Source: Cavenderia fasciculata
Lineage: Eukaryota; Evosea; Eumycetozoa; Acytosteliales; Cavenderiaceae
Length of the DNA stretch: 64,000 nucleotides
Direction: 5' to 3'
Assembly (NCBI RefSeq): GCF_000203815.1
Contig: NW_004457735.1
Coordinates: forward strand, 1,240,001-1,304,000
A program made the position numbers and the translations under genes. The notes under the pieces are model-generated. The model did no database searches, had not been told where the DNA came from, and saw nothing but the letters and a program-made list of their open reading frames with translations. Shown one piece after another: positions 20,721-33,800 of this stretch; positions within the stretch are counted from its first letter, which is position 1; each line of letters opens with the position of its first letter.

Positions 20721-21976
20721 TGTGAAACACACTCACACAATCAACACACCAAATCATAGAGATAAAGTCATGGTTACCCATACCCAACATGTTTCATGGT
20801 ATTGAAGTATGGTTGAGTAGTTTTGGGTAGAGTATGGTTTAGATCTAAAGCCACAAGAGAATAACCACACACATAGAGAGAGAGAGAGAAGTAACAGAAC
20901 AACACACAATTTACTAGTTGATGTCACAGCTGCTGATGAATTCACAGATACCAATCTGCAGACTCTCTCAATTCAAGTTTGCCTTTTTTAAAATGGGTAG
21001 CGGTTTGAACAACTCCTGCCAAGGAGTTCGCAAAGAAAAAAAAGCAGATTTTCACCGGATTCCAATCTGGAAAAAAATCTTGGTGCTCTCAGATCTTGTT
21101 TCTTTTGCCCACGGTTCTGTTATACACAACCATGATCGAACGTTTTCTTGTATTCGTTAATTTATGTATGATCATCAGATCATTGTCATCTGAAAAATGA
21201 GCTAATTGCAGCAATGAGTCTTTTAGGTCCTTCATCCTCATCTCTGGCCAATAGAGTCGCTGACATTCATAAAACTATTTATGTTTGTTGGTTATTTGGA
21301 GATTGGGTTGTGGGGGGATTAATACAAGAGTTCTAATACTTAAATCTCATTTATTTTCCAATTCTCTCATTGGCAAATGGAAATCAAAACAAACAGCTCC
21401 TCCTTTTCTGAAAAAGAGTTTCGTTATCATCCTGCTTCGACCTGCAAACCAATGAAATCATCCAATGATTGGATGAGAAAATCATAATCTTTTTTAGCTT
21501 GTTTAACAAAATTGACTGATTCAATTTATTATATTCAAAGAGATAAAAAAGAAAAGAAAGTTTGTTTGTTGTTTGTTGCTGTATAAATATCGACTGCTTG
21601 GAATTATTTGAAGCAATTGATTTCAAAAATTGGTGTTCTTCATTTTTTGTTTGTATTGGTTTGAAATGGTGATGAGAGAGGGATAGTCGAATTTGTTGTT
21701 GTTGTTGTTGTTGTTGATTGAGTGGCGATGGTGGTTTTCGTAAATTATATGGCTCCTAGATAATGATTATTATATATTACTAGACTTTAGTTATTATTAT
21801 TATTATTATTATTATTATTTTAATTTTTTTTTGAAGGGATTTGATTTTTGTTGTTGTTTGTACAATGTATAATGATTTTTTTTTTTTTTTTGTTTAAATT
21901 AAATATTTACTATTATTACTATTATATTTGATCTATATATAATTATATTTGGGGTGTTTCGTTGTTGTTTGTTTTT

Positions 21977-22936
21977 TTAAAAAGCTTCATCAATTAATTT
22001 TTGAACACCAAATTTATCTCTTATTAAAGGTCTAACGTCATCTACTCTGATCAATGATTCCAAGAATGTAATTAAACTAATCAATTCCTTATCATTTTCA
22101 TCTTCGAACCAACTTTCGATTGGAATTCCATTATTAACCTGGAATCCAAATGATTGAGGTGAATTGTCAACAATGACAACCTGTGAGAGGTCTCTTCCAA
22201 GTATTGAAAGGTCTTTTAAATAGTTTCCTTCAACATAGACACAAGAATCTCTAAATAAACGATACCTAAAAAGAAAAGAAAGAAAAATGATTGGTAAGCA
22301 AATTAATGTCGTGCAACATTTTTGATTTGTTTTTATACTTACTTTACATGATTATTTGGGTCAATCATATTTAATAATTTGTTTGCATAAACTTCTTGTG
22401 AGGCAGTAAAGATGATAACCTCAAACAATTCACTTGCCTTTACCAAAAATTCTTCAAAGAATGGTCTCTTTTTAGCGTAGACTTTGTATTCGATTGCGTT
22501 AAATGTCACTAAAAAGGTGAGATCTGGATCCTCAATTGGATCGGTGCTACAATGTACCAATGTTTCGTCGAGGTCGAGTACAAGTGATATTTTTGGTGTG
22601 TCTAGAGTCTTTGGTGGAAGGATAAACGATCGTTGAGGTGGACAAGGAATGCTACTCAAGTGTTTCATAAACACCCAAGGATTGAAAACTTCCTCTTCCT
22701 CTTCTTCTTCCTCATCGACATCATCTTCTGGTACATTTCTTTCAATCGATGTTCGTACATCTTGATCTGGTTGTGATATATTATGTAAAAATGGAACACA
22801 AGATGATGTTGTTGTCATTACTAAAAAAAAAAAAAAAAAAAATTATTAATATAATAATTTGATTGGATTGATTGGTTATATATTTACCATTTGGTTGAAC
22901 TTGAGAATAAATTAAATTATGATTTTGAATTTGAAT

Positions 22937-22968
<32 letters not shown>

Positions 22969-24339
22969 GATTACAATTGTTGTTGTTGTTGTTGTTGTTG
23001 TTGGCGACAATATTTACATGGTTATTCATTTGATAACAAGAATTTACAATATTATTATTATTATTGCAATTAATACTAAAATCTACAGATAACTTTAACA
23101 TTCTTTCATCAACATTATTATTATTATTGTCAATAGGTGAAACTGTGGACATTGAAGATGTTGAAGAATGGGATTTATTCAAACCACATTGAATATCAAT
23201 AATGGGAGAAGATGATAAAGATGAAGGTGAAGGTACCGATGATGATGATGACGAGGATCCATTCATAAAATGACCAGTATTACCAATATTGTTTGTAAAA
23301 TCAATATCATTGTTTGATCCTCTTAAATGTTCATCTTCATTTTCAAGAAATGGTAAAATAATTTCATCTAAATTAAATTGATATTAATAATGGAATGTAA
23401 CATTATCTATCTTTTTTCTTTTCTTTTTTCTTTTTTACCTTTAGTTGTAATGTCACCACAATAAACTTCAAGTTCATTTTGATCGATCTTTGGTTTCATA
23501 TGTAAAGGAGCATCCAGACATGACAAAAAGATGCTTTGTGATGAAAATGGTGATGTTTGATTGGACGATAGTTTTAAAGGTGATGCCATTTGAATATTAT
23601 TGGCGGTTTGTTGTTGTTGTTGGTGTTGCTGATCATCGAGATTGTGTAGATTATTCAAGAGCGCGGAAAAGAGTATGGGAGAGTTTGATTCATTTTGTTT
23701 ATATCTCTTCTTTGGTTGATCCATATTGGGTGAATCTGGTGCCACTGGGAATGGAGGATGCAAAGATGCAGTCAACGATGTCAAAAGGGTTGATGCTGAA
23801 CATGGCGTAATATTATTACTACAACTATTATTAATATTGTTATTGGTAACAATCATGTTGCTACCACTACCGCCGCTGTTATTGAGATCATCATCATTAT
23901 CATTATTATTATTATTAATAATCAATTTGGTTGTTGTCCCATTTTCAACTTGATCACCGTTGTGATCATGTTGATGATGATTAATTAAATGCTTATTGTT
24001 TGAATTCAAAACGATACCATTATTATTATTATTAACATCATCAATAATTATATTGTTGTTGTTATTGGTATCATTCATATCATTAGTATTAATACCATTA
24101 TTATTGTTGTTATTCGAATACAATGAAAATGGAATTGAATCGTTTGGAGCGGATGCAGATGCTGACGATGAAGAGGAAGACGTAGTTTTAAAAAAATCAG
24201 ATACCTCTACTGAAAATGGATGATGATTATTTAATTCCTTTAAATGTGGAATGGAATGGTTAGTGGTCAATTACTATAGTATCTCGATGTAATCTAATAT
24301 ACTTACATGTATTTCTCTTGTTTTAACACCAGATGACAT
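21977..24339 (-). CDS. ctdspl2: CTD small phosphatase-like protein 2 (692 aa)
   Basis: HAD-type phosphatase of the FCP1/SCP family, expected to act on phospho-Ser/Thr of nuclear targets. Minus-strand exons: 24307-24339 ([11 protein letters not shown]), 23439-24237, 22888-23367, 22343-22820 and 21977-22265, all frame-consistent. The 11-codon first exon is chosen because the long second exon has no good ATG and the donor is GTAAGT. Residues about 12-470 are low complexity (Asn, Ser and Gln runs). The catalytic part begins [13 protein letters not shown] with the DxDET nucleophile motif at 520-524, followed by [44 protein letters not shown] and [17 protein letters not shown] and the end follow CTDSPL2 rather than the short SCPs. 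Poly-Gln is encoded by a TTG repeat at 22938-22971. Confidence 0.93.
22931..23003. repeat. TTG microsatellites encoding poly-Gln and poly-Asn
   Basis: Two neighbouring TTG runs, read on the minus strand as CAA (Gln) and AAC (Asn) homopolymers in exon 3 of ctdspl2. Confidence 0.85.
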
Positions 24340-25105
24340 TATTACTTTGGTAATATTATTAATATTATTTTTAAATGACGGAGCAGGGAGAGGGGAGAGG
24401 GAGGGATGGAGAGGGATTGGAGTAGCTATTATTTTATAGGTTGGTTTGTTTATCTTGATGATTCAATTCAATTTACAAAACACAATTATAATAATAATAG
24501 TAATAATAAATAACAGGTAATAAATAAATAAATGTAAACTATAATAATATTTGAGAATATGGGTTGTTAATATATTATTACTATAGGCAGTATGGTTGTA
24601 TGACTAAAAGACAAGGAGATTTAAAGCAAAATGCGACAACAACAATGTGGGTGCTCGTAACGAATAAATAGAATTGAACAAACAAATAATTTAAATATTA
24701 TATTTAAATATCCTCCTCTGTTTTATATCTATTACTCTTCTCTCTCTCGCGTACAAAGTATCTTTTTATAATATCTTGAATTCTATTACTACTACTACTA
24801 CTACTATGACTACTATGTATTACAATCTGTAGATATATATCAAACAATTAAACTGTAATAATACTACTACTACTACTATTATTATTATTGTGTGTATCCA
24901 AATTATTATTATTATTTAATCAGAGAGGGAGATAAATAGATAAATAGATAAATAGATAGAGAGGGAGAGATAGATAAATGCACACAAACGACGTTGATGA
25001 TGATGATGATAAAAATAAATGAATCAATCAAACTGAAAGATGGTTGATTTTTCCTTGTTGGTTTTTGATTGATCCTTTTAAATTAAATTTGTTGGAACAA
25101 GTGGA

Positions 25106-25138
<33 letters not shown>

Positions 25139-26967
25139 TACTTTACTATTCTTAAATTGTTTATTCAATCCTCGACCGACTAGTGATAAAACAACAACAA
25201 CAATAATAATATCAATGTGATGGAGCTGTTTTGATATTGTTTGTTGTTTTAAATATAGATATATATATTGGTTGTTGTTGATTGTTAATACTAGTAGTAG
25301 TATTACCTGCTACTGCTGTTATTGCTTCTCACTCACTCACTCTTGTATTACCATATTGCTGTTATGTTGTTATACGACGCTGATTGAGGAGAGAGAGAGA
25401 AAAAAGCGGTTGTTGTTATAAAGGTGGTGTTGGTGGTTGTGGTAGTGTGGAAAGGAAGAACAATATTAACTTCCTTGTTTCTCACGCACTCACATACCTT
25501 CTTCTTTGACTGAATGTACTGTACTAACTATCTATCTGTGTTATCGACCTGATTTGATTTGGATGATGATGATGACGACGGACTGTTGAAGGACAGACTA
25601 TCGATAGATATATATATATATATGGGGAGGGGGGGGTAGTGATTGATTGATTGATTTAATTATACAATAAATACCCTTTGATCAATTGCAATTGAATTAT
25701 CCTTTTCTGCTACTGCTGCTGATTGATGTTATTTATCTGTTATTCTGCCAACGTGTTGTGTTGGTTAAGTTGGTTGGTTGGTTGGTTGGTTGGTTGGTTG
25801 GTTGTAGAGGGAATGTATATAATATATATCAAGCAAGCACAACAAACCAAAAGAACGCTCGAATGGATAAGGTAAGGTAATAGAAAAATATAGAGAGGTA
25901 GGAGAGAGGTAGGTATAGTGAGTGTAATAATAATAAAACTAACTGTTGCGTAGAGTAACAATAAGAAGAAGGAGGAAGAAGAAGGATGAGGAGTTGATGG
26001 ATGGATTGATGGTTTGAATTAAAACAACATCAATCAACTCTCTCTCTCTATATCTTGGTGGTAAAGTGATTGTGAGTGGTGATGATGGTGGTTGGTTTTA
26101 ATAAACCACCCCCTCCTCCTCCTCCTCCTAAAACACGGTGACAATCAATCAATCAATCAATCCGATCGTTAGTCAACTTGACAGTAGCAGCTGATTGATT
26201 GAGTTAATGGAATCGTCAGTATATGTTGATGATCAATCACGTCAAAGAGTAACAAACAAACAAAACATACTTAAGATCGATGATATGATATTATTATTAT
26301 TTACTTTATATATTTGATTGCTCACCCACACGACGACTACTACTACTACTAAAATATTTGATCGATGAGAAGGCGCTTGGTAAGTGAACACTTTAATTAA
26401 TCCCAAATTTCCAAAAAAAGAAAAATTTAATTAAAAAAAAAGTTGGAAATCGGCGGGGACAGACAACTGCTCGAAATGAAGCGAGAGACCTCTATCTTTT
26501 CACAAACCGAGTTGGAGTTTTGATGGTCAAAGGAAAACTAAAGTAAAGTAAAGTAAAGCAAAGCATAGTTATTTATATTCCTTCATTTAATCCGATATGT
26601 TATGTTTAGAGGACACTCTGGACTTGGATGAATGGACGAATAGATTATTGTCGTTTGGAGTTACTTCATCCACATCCAAGTCTTGTTAATTTTATTATAA
26701 TTTTTGAGTTTTTTTTTTAAATAAAAACGTGTCCATGCATTGAATCGATGGCGCCACTTGAGAGAGGAGGTTCTAAAGTTTGAAAAACAAAAGCAATTTA
26801 ATTAATTATGAGGTGGTGGGTGCAATGGGGTGGGTGCTAAAGGGCAACTTCTCTTACTGGGTTGGGGGTTGTCGTCGTTCATTAGTTCATTCTTAATAGT
26901 TTGTGTATTTAATAATTATCTCTATCTATCTATTTATTTATTTATTTATTTGTTTGTTTAGAGAGAG
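24340..26967. other. Long microsatellite-rich intergenic region (2.6 kb)
   Basis: Largest gene-free stretch of the window, between two genes pointing apart. It is built largely of simple sequence: ACT, ATT, AGAG/GATA, GATGAT, TATA, GGTT and CTCC repeats. A less repetitive patch at about 26360-26780 contains an inverted repeat GACTTGGATG (26621-26630) / CATCCAAGTC (26673-26682) and a G-rich stretch ending at 26880. The last 60 bp before the glycoprotein start are (CTAT)n/(TTTA)n. No coding region supported. Confidence 0.5.
25764..25804. repeat. (GGTT)n microsatellite
   Basis: About nine GGTT units within the long intergenic region. G-rich on one strand, so quadruplex-like folding is possible but the runs are only two G long. 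Confidence 0.9.
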
Positions 26968-29900
26968 ATGAGATTTACATCATCTTTATTAGCAGCAGTC
27001 TACTGCCTTTTGGTGGTAGCTTCTATCATAGAAGGACCTACCTTTACACGTGGTGACACTTTGCCCGAGATTGCGTCGTCCTATTCAACCTATCTGTCAT
27101 TCAACGATTATTTGACAGGTGTTACCTTTGCCGCCAAGGAGTACTACTCGCAAGCAATCAACGTATCACGTTTCGAGACATCACACGACACCTCTGTCGT
27201 TGATTTAAAGAACGAACAATTCTATCAGTGGAACAATAGCAATCCAACTGTTTGTACCAAATACCAAGGTGTACCATACTACCTCAAACCCACTTACACA
27301 AGATATCATGACTATGATCAAAACTATACTTTAAAAGGTAAATATAATTATACACATATACATACACACACATACATAAAATATGCTACTAACATTAATA
27401 TTTGATTTGAATTGATTTTTTTAGGATTCACAACAATTGATAGAGGAATTAATTGTACATGGTATAGTAAAAGTATTGAAGTGAGCATTCCAGGTGATTC
27501 TTTTGTTAGTAATGTTACATTCTCCAATGTTAGTGTTGAAGCTGTTGCATCACTCAATCAAAGTTGTGCACTTGTTCTCAATGACACTGCACTCAATATT
27601 ACTGGTACTTGTAATGTCACCTTTGCTGGTGCCACCGTATGCTCCTTTTTCAATACGACCGATACTGTTGGCTGTGACTTTGGTGTGCTTTCCAATTTGA
27701 CATCGGTGTACAACTTTTCGGCCAGCGGTGCCGATGCTTATGTGACGGCCAACTCGACAACCGATGCGATTACTATTAGTATCGAGATCGACCTCTATCT
27801 CGACGCTCAGTCAACTGCTTTGGTGAGACAGACTGTGAATGGCACATTCAACAACGAGACGGTTGAGATTGATGCTGATTTGGTCGATTGGACACCATCG
27901 ACCGAGATGCAACCCGCCCTCTTTGCTCTACCCACCAACTGTGTTGATGGCGGTAACTACACTGCCCCCAATTTTACCAGCACCAAGAACATCACTGCCC
28001 CCATCACAGCATTGGATATCACCAAGTTGCTCAACAACAACTACCAAGTTGTATTGGAGGAAAAGTTGGACAACAAAACACAAGCTCTCGAATGGCACAA
28101 GGACGCCAGTTACGAGAGTTGGGAGACTGACTATAGTGTCGGTGGTGATATTGTCCAAGTATACAATACTGCCAACCAAACTCAATCATTCTCTTTTAAC
28201 AGTTATACATTGGCTTGTAACAGTAGTAACGGTAATAATACTACTACATCAGCTCCACTCTATCAAACTGATGCACGTCGTAATATTGTTTATCAAATCC
28301 TTGCACTTCATTCTGTCACTGGTTGGGTATACGAGACTAGAACAGTTCGTAGAATGGTCGACACTGACACATACACTGCCACCTATACCAACGGCACAAC
28401 CACCTATTCCGTCAGACTCTACTTGTTTGTTCCAGGATGGAAGTTCCCCGGTCGTGATGGTGTAGACAACAACACGATTGTCCCATTGGCCATCGAATCC
28501 AACACCACCGTCAACGGCACCACCTACTCTGACGCTTGGGATCTCTTTTGGTACGCACCAGCTGCTTTCCCCGACTCGTACACCACGGCCGACAAGATTG
28601 GATGCTATCCATCGGCTCCATCAGTGTACAGTGCCACCGTGTCAATCAATGTCCAAGAGTACGGTGTTACACTCCAGTTTGACGAGTACTCGATTGCCAG
28701 CCAGTCGTATGCTGCCATTGGCAAGTTTGGTCAACCCGCCGACCGCGGTGTCATCGACTATGTCGCCCAAACCTACACCCTCGTCACAGGCAATAGTTCC
28801 TGCGCCAAGTATGTCGTCACTCCAGCCATCACCTCATCCTCTAATGTAGGTCCATCCACAGCCTACCTCGTGCGTTCCAACGCTATGGGTGCCACTCAGT
28901 TTTTGGGTGTGTCTAGTGTCCGTGGAGTCAACGCCTCTGCATGGACCACTGCAACCAGTGTAACCGTCGCTGGCACCACCTTTACCCAAACCACCACATC
29001 CACCTACTATTGGACACGTAACGCAGCTGGTCAAAACGTTCCAGTCCGCGTAGTTGTCGCCGGCAAGGAGACAGACTCTGCCAACGCCACCTATTCACGT
29101 AGTTATACCACTACAGTCGATTGGGTCGCCGTCAGCTTTGCTCAACCCAGTCCAAGTGTATTCGATGTGTCCAAGTTGACCTGTGTCACCAACGCCACCC
29201 TCCCCCAACCAATCTCCAACAATCTCTTGCCAACTGCTCGTTACCAAGTGCCCTCTGTCGCTGTCAACGCCACCTTGCCAGTCATTCCAACCAACTTTAC
29301 CATGATCCTCAATGTCGCCGTGTCAGACACCAACAACAATGCCAAGTCACTCAGTGTCAAGTGGACATATGACACCGTACACCTTAGCGAAGGTGTCGAA
29401 GTACTCAATCTAGACGGAACTACTGGTGACCGTTACATATTCTGTTACACCAAGTCGATGGGTGGATCGGGATACTACTCCAAGAATGGTATGACCCAAG
29501 CATTCACTGTCAACCCACAACTCGTCAACCCACTACGCAACATTGGTGACAGCTCGTTGAGTGCCACCTTTTACCAGACTTCTATGCAGTCCCAATACAA
29601 ACTACTCAACTACCTCTCGTACAATGGTGTATCTGCCGAGAATTGGTTGTGGACACCCAATACCACCAACCCCAACACCACCTCTTTCTACTGGTATCCA
29701 AGTAACTGGGCCGTCTCTTCTTCAGTAGCCGGTACCAGAGTCCCATTGGCACTTGTCAACGTTGACATTTACGCCGTCAATGGTACATCCACCACCACCA
29801 CCGAAACTTGGGATATCCTCTCGTACCAACCAGGTGTTGCCACCTTTACCTCCTTTGGCGGTGCCTGTAAACCAGTCGTCTTTGACAAGTTTACCGATAA

Positions 29901-30117
29901 TTACATTGCCGTCGGTACTCTTGTTGTCATTGTTCTCATCTGCTCCGTCGTTGCTGTCATTCTCGCGTTTGCCAGTCTTAGATACCTCAAAAAGAGAGGT
30001 TATCTCACTCGTTTCGAAGCCAAGTTGTCTCACATCCGTCTCAATGATCAGAACCCGGTCAATCCAAATCAAAAGTTTGATGATGATCAATCATTAATGA
30101 GAGAGGAAGAACTTTAA
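26968..30117 (+). CDS. Large type I surface glycoprotein, modular ectodomain (1020 aa)
   Basis: Single-pass membrane glycoprotein. Exon 1 (26968-27337) and exon 2 (27425-30117) join through a Gly codon in phase 1. The signal peptide is MRFTSSLLAAVYCLLVVASI. The ectodomain of about 930 residues carries dozens of NxS/T sequons and is made of repeated beta-rich modules with recurring signposts: a Cys near a Tyr-rich segment, GW-x-YE plus Arg-Arg, a LFVPGWKFP-type or YWYPSNWAV-type strand, and WDLFWY / WDILSY ending in a C-Y/K-P. The TM helix is at about 950-975, followed by a 45-residue tail with RYLKKRGYL and an acidic DDDQSLM sequence resembling an endolysosomal sorting signal. The module layout recalls eukaryotic LolA-like repeats, but that is only by eye. 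The downstream gene is a paralogue. Confidence 0.85.
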
Positions 30118-30833
30118 AAAACAAAACACAAATCTAAAAATCTAAATCCACAATTTAACAAATCAACAACAACAATATGTACGAATACAACAAATATTGA
30201 TTGTATTAATTAACCCCCAATTCCCCCCTCCTCCCCCTTTCATACCCATATACGATCTCCTCCATCCACATTCACATACATACATCCATACTCAATAATA
30301 ATAATTCAATCACATAATAAATAATATATATTTAGTAAATAAATAAATTCCCATTTAATCCCAAAATATATTCGATCACCCCTCCCAACTAAACCCAAAT
30401 TCATTCATACATTATATTCAATCAGATAGTACGTTTCACAGATAGTACTGTTTTATGAGTCATTTGGGTTTCCAAAAATAATAAATCAATTGATTTCGAT
30501 TCATACCACCACTACAAAATAAAAAAACATAGGATGGATAAATCCATATCAGATCCCACCCCCTCCTCTCGTTCCATCAATCAAAAATTATTTATATCCT
30601 TCAACCTACAAATCATGATTTGTGAACAAACCACCATTATTTTTTTTGATCATTCATTCATATTGAATTTATTGATCATTAATATCATCACAAGGTATAC
30701 AATTATTGATTTATTATTATAATATCAGTATTATTGTTATTATTATTATTATTATTCCATCCCCTTCCATCCCATTGTCACTCAATAATTATCAGATAAA
30801 AAAAAATAAATAAAAAAATTGGTTTGGAACAAG
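30118..30833. other. Intergenic between the two glycoprotein paralogues
   Basis: 716 bp of AT- and C-rich spacer with CCCCTCC and CATACATACATCC runs, GATAGTAC repeated at 30425 and 30441, and an ATT run at 30731-30755. No gene seen. A short open frame at 30534-30722 looks random. Confidence 0.4.
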
Positions 30834-33800
30834 ATGATGAAGATCAAGTCAATTTTTGGACTGGTCTTGTTGCTTTGTTGTTTATTATTTAGTTGTACAA
30901 CTGTAATAGGCGCCGATGGTCCACCAACTCCTGCCCCTTCTGCATCAACTACTACTGGTGCTGTAGTAACACCTACACCCGCCCCTTCTACACCAAATAC
31001 AACCAACACAACTAGTACACCTGTAGTAACACCCACACCTGCCCCTTCTACAAATACAACCAACACAACTAGTGCACCTGTTGTAACACCTGCTCCTACT
31101 AATTCAAGTTCAAATGCAACTAGTACACCTGTAGTAACACCTACACCTGCCCCTTCTACAAATACAACCAACACAACTAGTACACCTGTAGTAACACCTA
31201 CACCTACACCTACCAATTCAAGTTCAAATACAACGGTCCCACCCAAACCTACTACAACTCCAATACCATCAAATGATACCAAACCAAAGTATCCAGAGAT
31301 CCCCAAGATCTATTCAACATTTAGATCAATGTCAATATTGGATGACAAAAAGACCTATGCAGAAAAGGAAATATACAACTATAATCTCAACACGTCTATC
31401 ATTCACGACAACACCACAAGTATCTGGAACTTTACAACTGGCATGTCATATCACTTTAATGCACGTGATACCACTAATGACAAAAGTTGTACCATTGATA
31501 ACTACGATGTCGATGAACGTTATTATGACTCTAGTTATTATATATTGACTGCAAATCAAGATAAATTAAAATTTAAAGGTAAATATTAAATCATTACATT
31601 AAATAATAGTTTTAATCAACAACCATACTAATACTAATACTTTTTTACTTAATATTTTTTGTAGGAGTAATAAAATTACCAGATAGAAAGATAATTTGTA
31701 ATGCATTTGAATATAGTGAAGAATTGAGTCTAAACTATTACAATTATACAACTGTAAATGGAACATTTATGAATGTCACTTCTTTACATCGTGATGGTAT
31801 GATGTCAGAAGACAGTGGAAATATAAATATTGCATCGTTTCGTTGTCAATGGGATGAACGTCGACACTTTCCTCCTGCATGTGCTATCACCTATGTAGAC
31901 AACAATACAGATTCAGTTTGGATATCGTCTGCGGTGTTTACACCCGATAGATTCCCAACTTATTCTGGACCGGGTTCCTCATTCAACCGAACCATTGTCA
32001 AGGATTTCGATGTGGTAAATATCGTACAAACAGTCTATTTCGATAGAGATACCAATGTTCCTGTTAGAATCACTCGTTTCTATGATGATTACGAAGTATT
32101 GGAACAGAATGGTATCAACACAACAACCAATGTCGATTATAGGTCTAGTCCGATAACTGTAGATTGGGTGTATTGGGAATCTTATCCAAGTCAATTACCA
32201 TCTTTTGAATTACCAAGTAACTGTACCAACTCTTCCATTTCCCTTAAATTTGATTGGGGAGTCCTAGAAACTCCCCTTCCATCACCAGTACTCTCATCAA
32301 CCTTTTCAGCTCTCCTTGAACAGGTCAACACCACCACCAACTCGTCGCGTCCATCCTATATATTTTGGAGATACGATTATTCAAACTCTAGAGAATCATA
32401 TGAATATAGAAGTACTGATGGTACCGACTATGTAGAGGTATTTTTCAACAATCAAAACACCCTCAATCAAACTGGCAAGTCATTTGCCTATGACACTGGT
32501 ACTCTTCAATGTCAACAATTACAAAGTTCAAATAATCAATTCCTCTCTACTCCTGATCGTAAAATACTTTATCGTATATTAGCTAAAAATGATATTAAAG
32601 TATGTCAAATAACAACAAAATACAAATAATAATAATAATAATATTAATAATATTAATATTTATTTTGATTGTTTTTTTTAGGGATGGAAATTTGATCAAA
32701 GAGTATTAAGAAGAACAATTGATTCTGATAGATATTCTACTACATTACTTAATGCAGATGGATCACAATACTTGATATCACTTTATGTATTTGCAAATGG
32801 ATGGGATTTCCCAATTAGATTTGGTGGTGATAATGCTACGAGTCAAACATCAACACCACTGGCAGTTGAAATCACATTGTTAAAGGACGGAGGATCAACA
32901 GTCGTGTCACACTCTGAATGGAATATATTCTTTTATGTGGCAGAGCACGTCCCAAGTATCTATCTCGATCAGAGTACATTGAATTGTTATCCAACTCCTC
33001 CATTGTCGTACACCTCTCAGGTATCATTGTCATTCCCTTCAAACGGATCAACTCATTCATTCCTATTTAAAAAACAAGATAATACGACACTGGCAACATT
33101 CCTCGAGTCATCCAAACAATACTCTAGCAATAGATACTATGTTTTCAACTCTACAATGTCTCTTTACAACTACTATGTTTTATCATTCAATAATAGTAAT
33201 TGTCAATTTGTTCAATTAAATCAAAAAAACAATAGTAATAGTAATAGTACAAATAACAACAAGTTGAATAGTATCAATGTTGACGAGAGTTATTGGTTAC
33301 CTTTTGGTAACAAGTATACTAGGTTGTCTGATCCAAGTAGCAAGGTTCAATATATGGGTACTTCAACATCATGTAGACAATTGAATACAAGAGTATGGAG
33401 AACCAAGTCAACTCTATTAAACTCTTCCAATAATAGCACCAATTCAACTATTCAACTATTCAATATAGTTGATTATCATTGGTACAAGAATGATTATAGT
33501 AATGATTTGTATCCAGCATGTGTCATCTCACAAACACAAAATATCACAACCATTAATAATCAAACCACCACCAATATCACTACCATTGATTATCAAGTAG
33601 ATTGGACATTACTATTAGAGAATGCAAACCTAACTTCTCAATTTAACACTAGTCTATGCGTTCCATTAAATTCAACTTCAAGATATTATCCACAACCAAC
33701 AAATAATTTAATATTTAAATCATTTGTACTACCCCCATCAGGACAATCCACCATCATAACCAACCAGATCAATAGTAATAGTAATAGTACAACCAAAAAT

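Larger units (their letters stand above)
19907..21976. other. 2 kb tract without an assignable gene
   Basis: From about 20130 to 21260 the sequence is non-repetitive and less AT-rich than normal intergenic DNA here, and contains two short open frames: 20541-20720 minus (59 codons, followed at once by AATAAA) and 20921-21160 plus (79 codons). Neither resembles a known family. A strong hairpin lies at 20381-20424. The right part (21260-21976) returns to AT-rich DNA with TTG and ATT microsatellites. It could hold a non-coding transcript, a fast-evolving small gene or decayed DNA; I cannot decide. Confidence 0.4.

Noticed and set aside
22931-23003. Regular TTG repeats considered as a CRISPR-like or satellite array
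   Set aside because: Pure triplet runs without spacers, inside a coding exon for poly-Gln and poly-Asn.
27338-27424. Longer unspliced readings of the first glycoprotein
   Set aside because: The frame stops inside; GT-AG ends and the paralogue's identical intron position support splicing.
30782-31306. Gly/Val-rich minus-strand open frame
   Set aside because: Reverse complement of the Thr/Pro mucin repeat; repetitive by construction.
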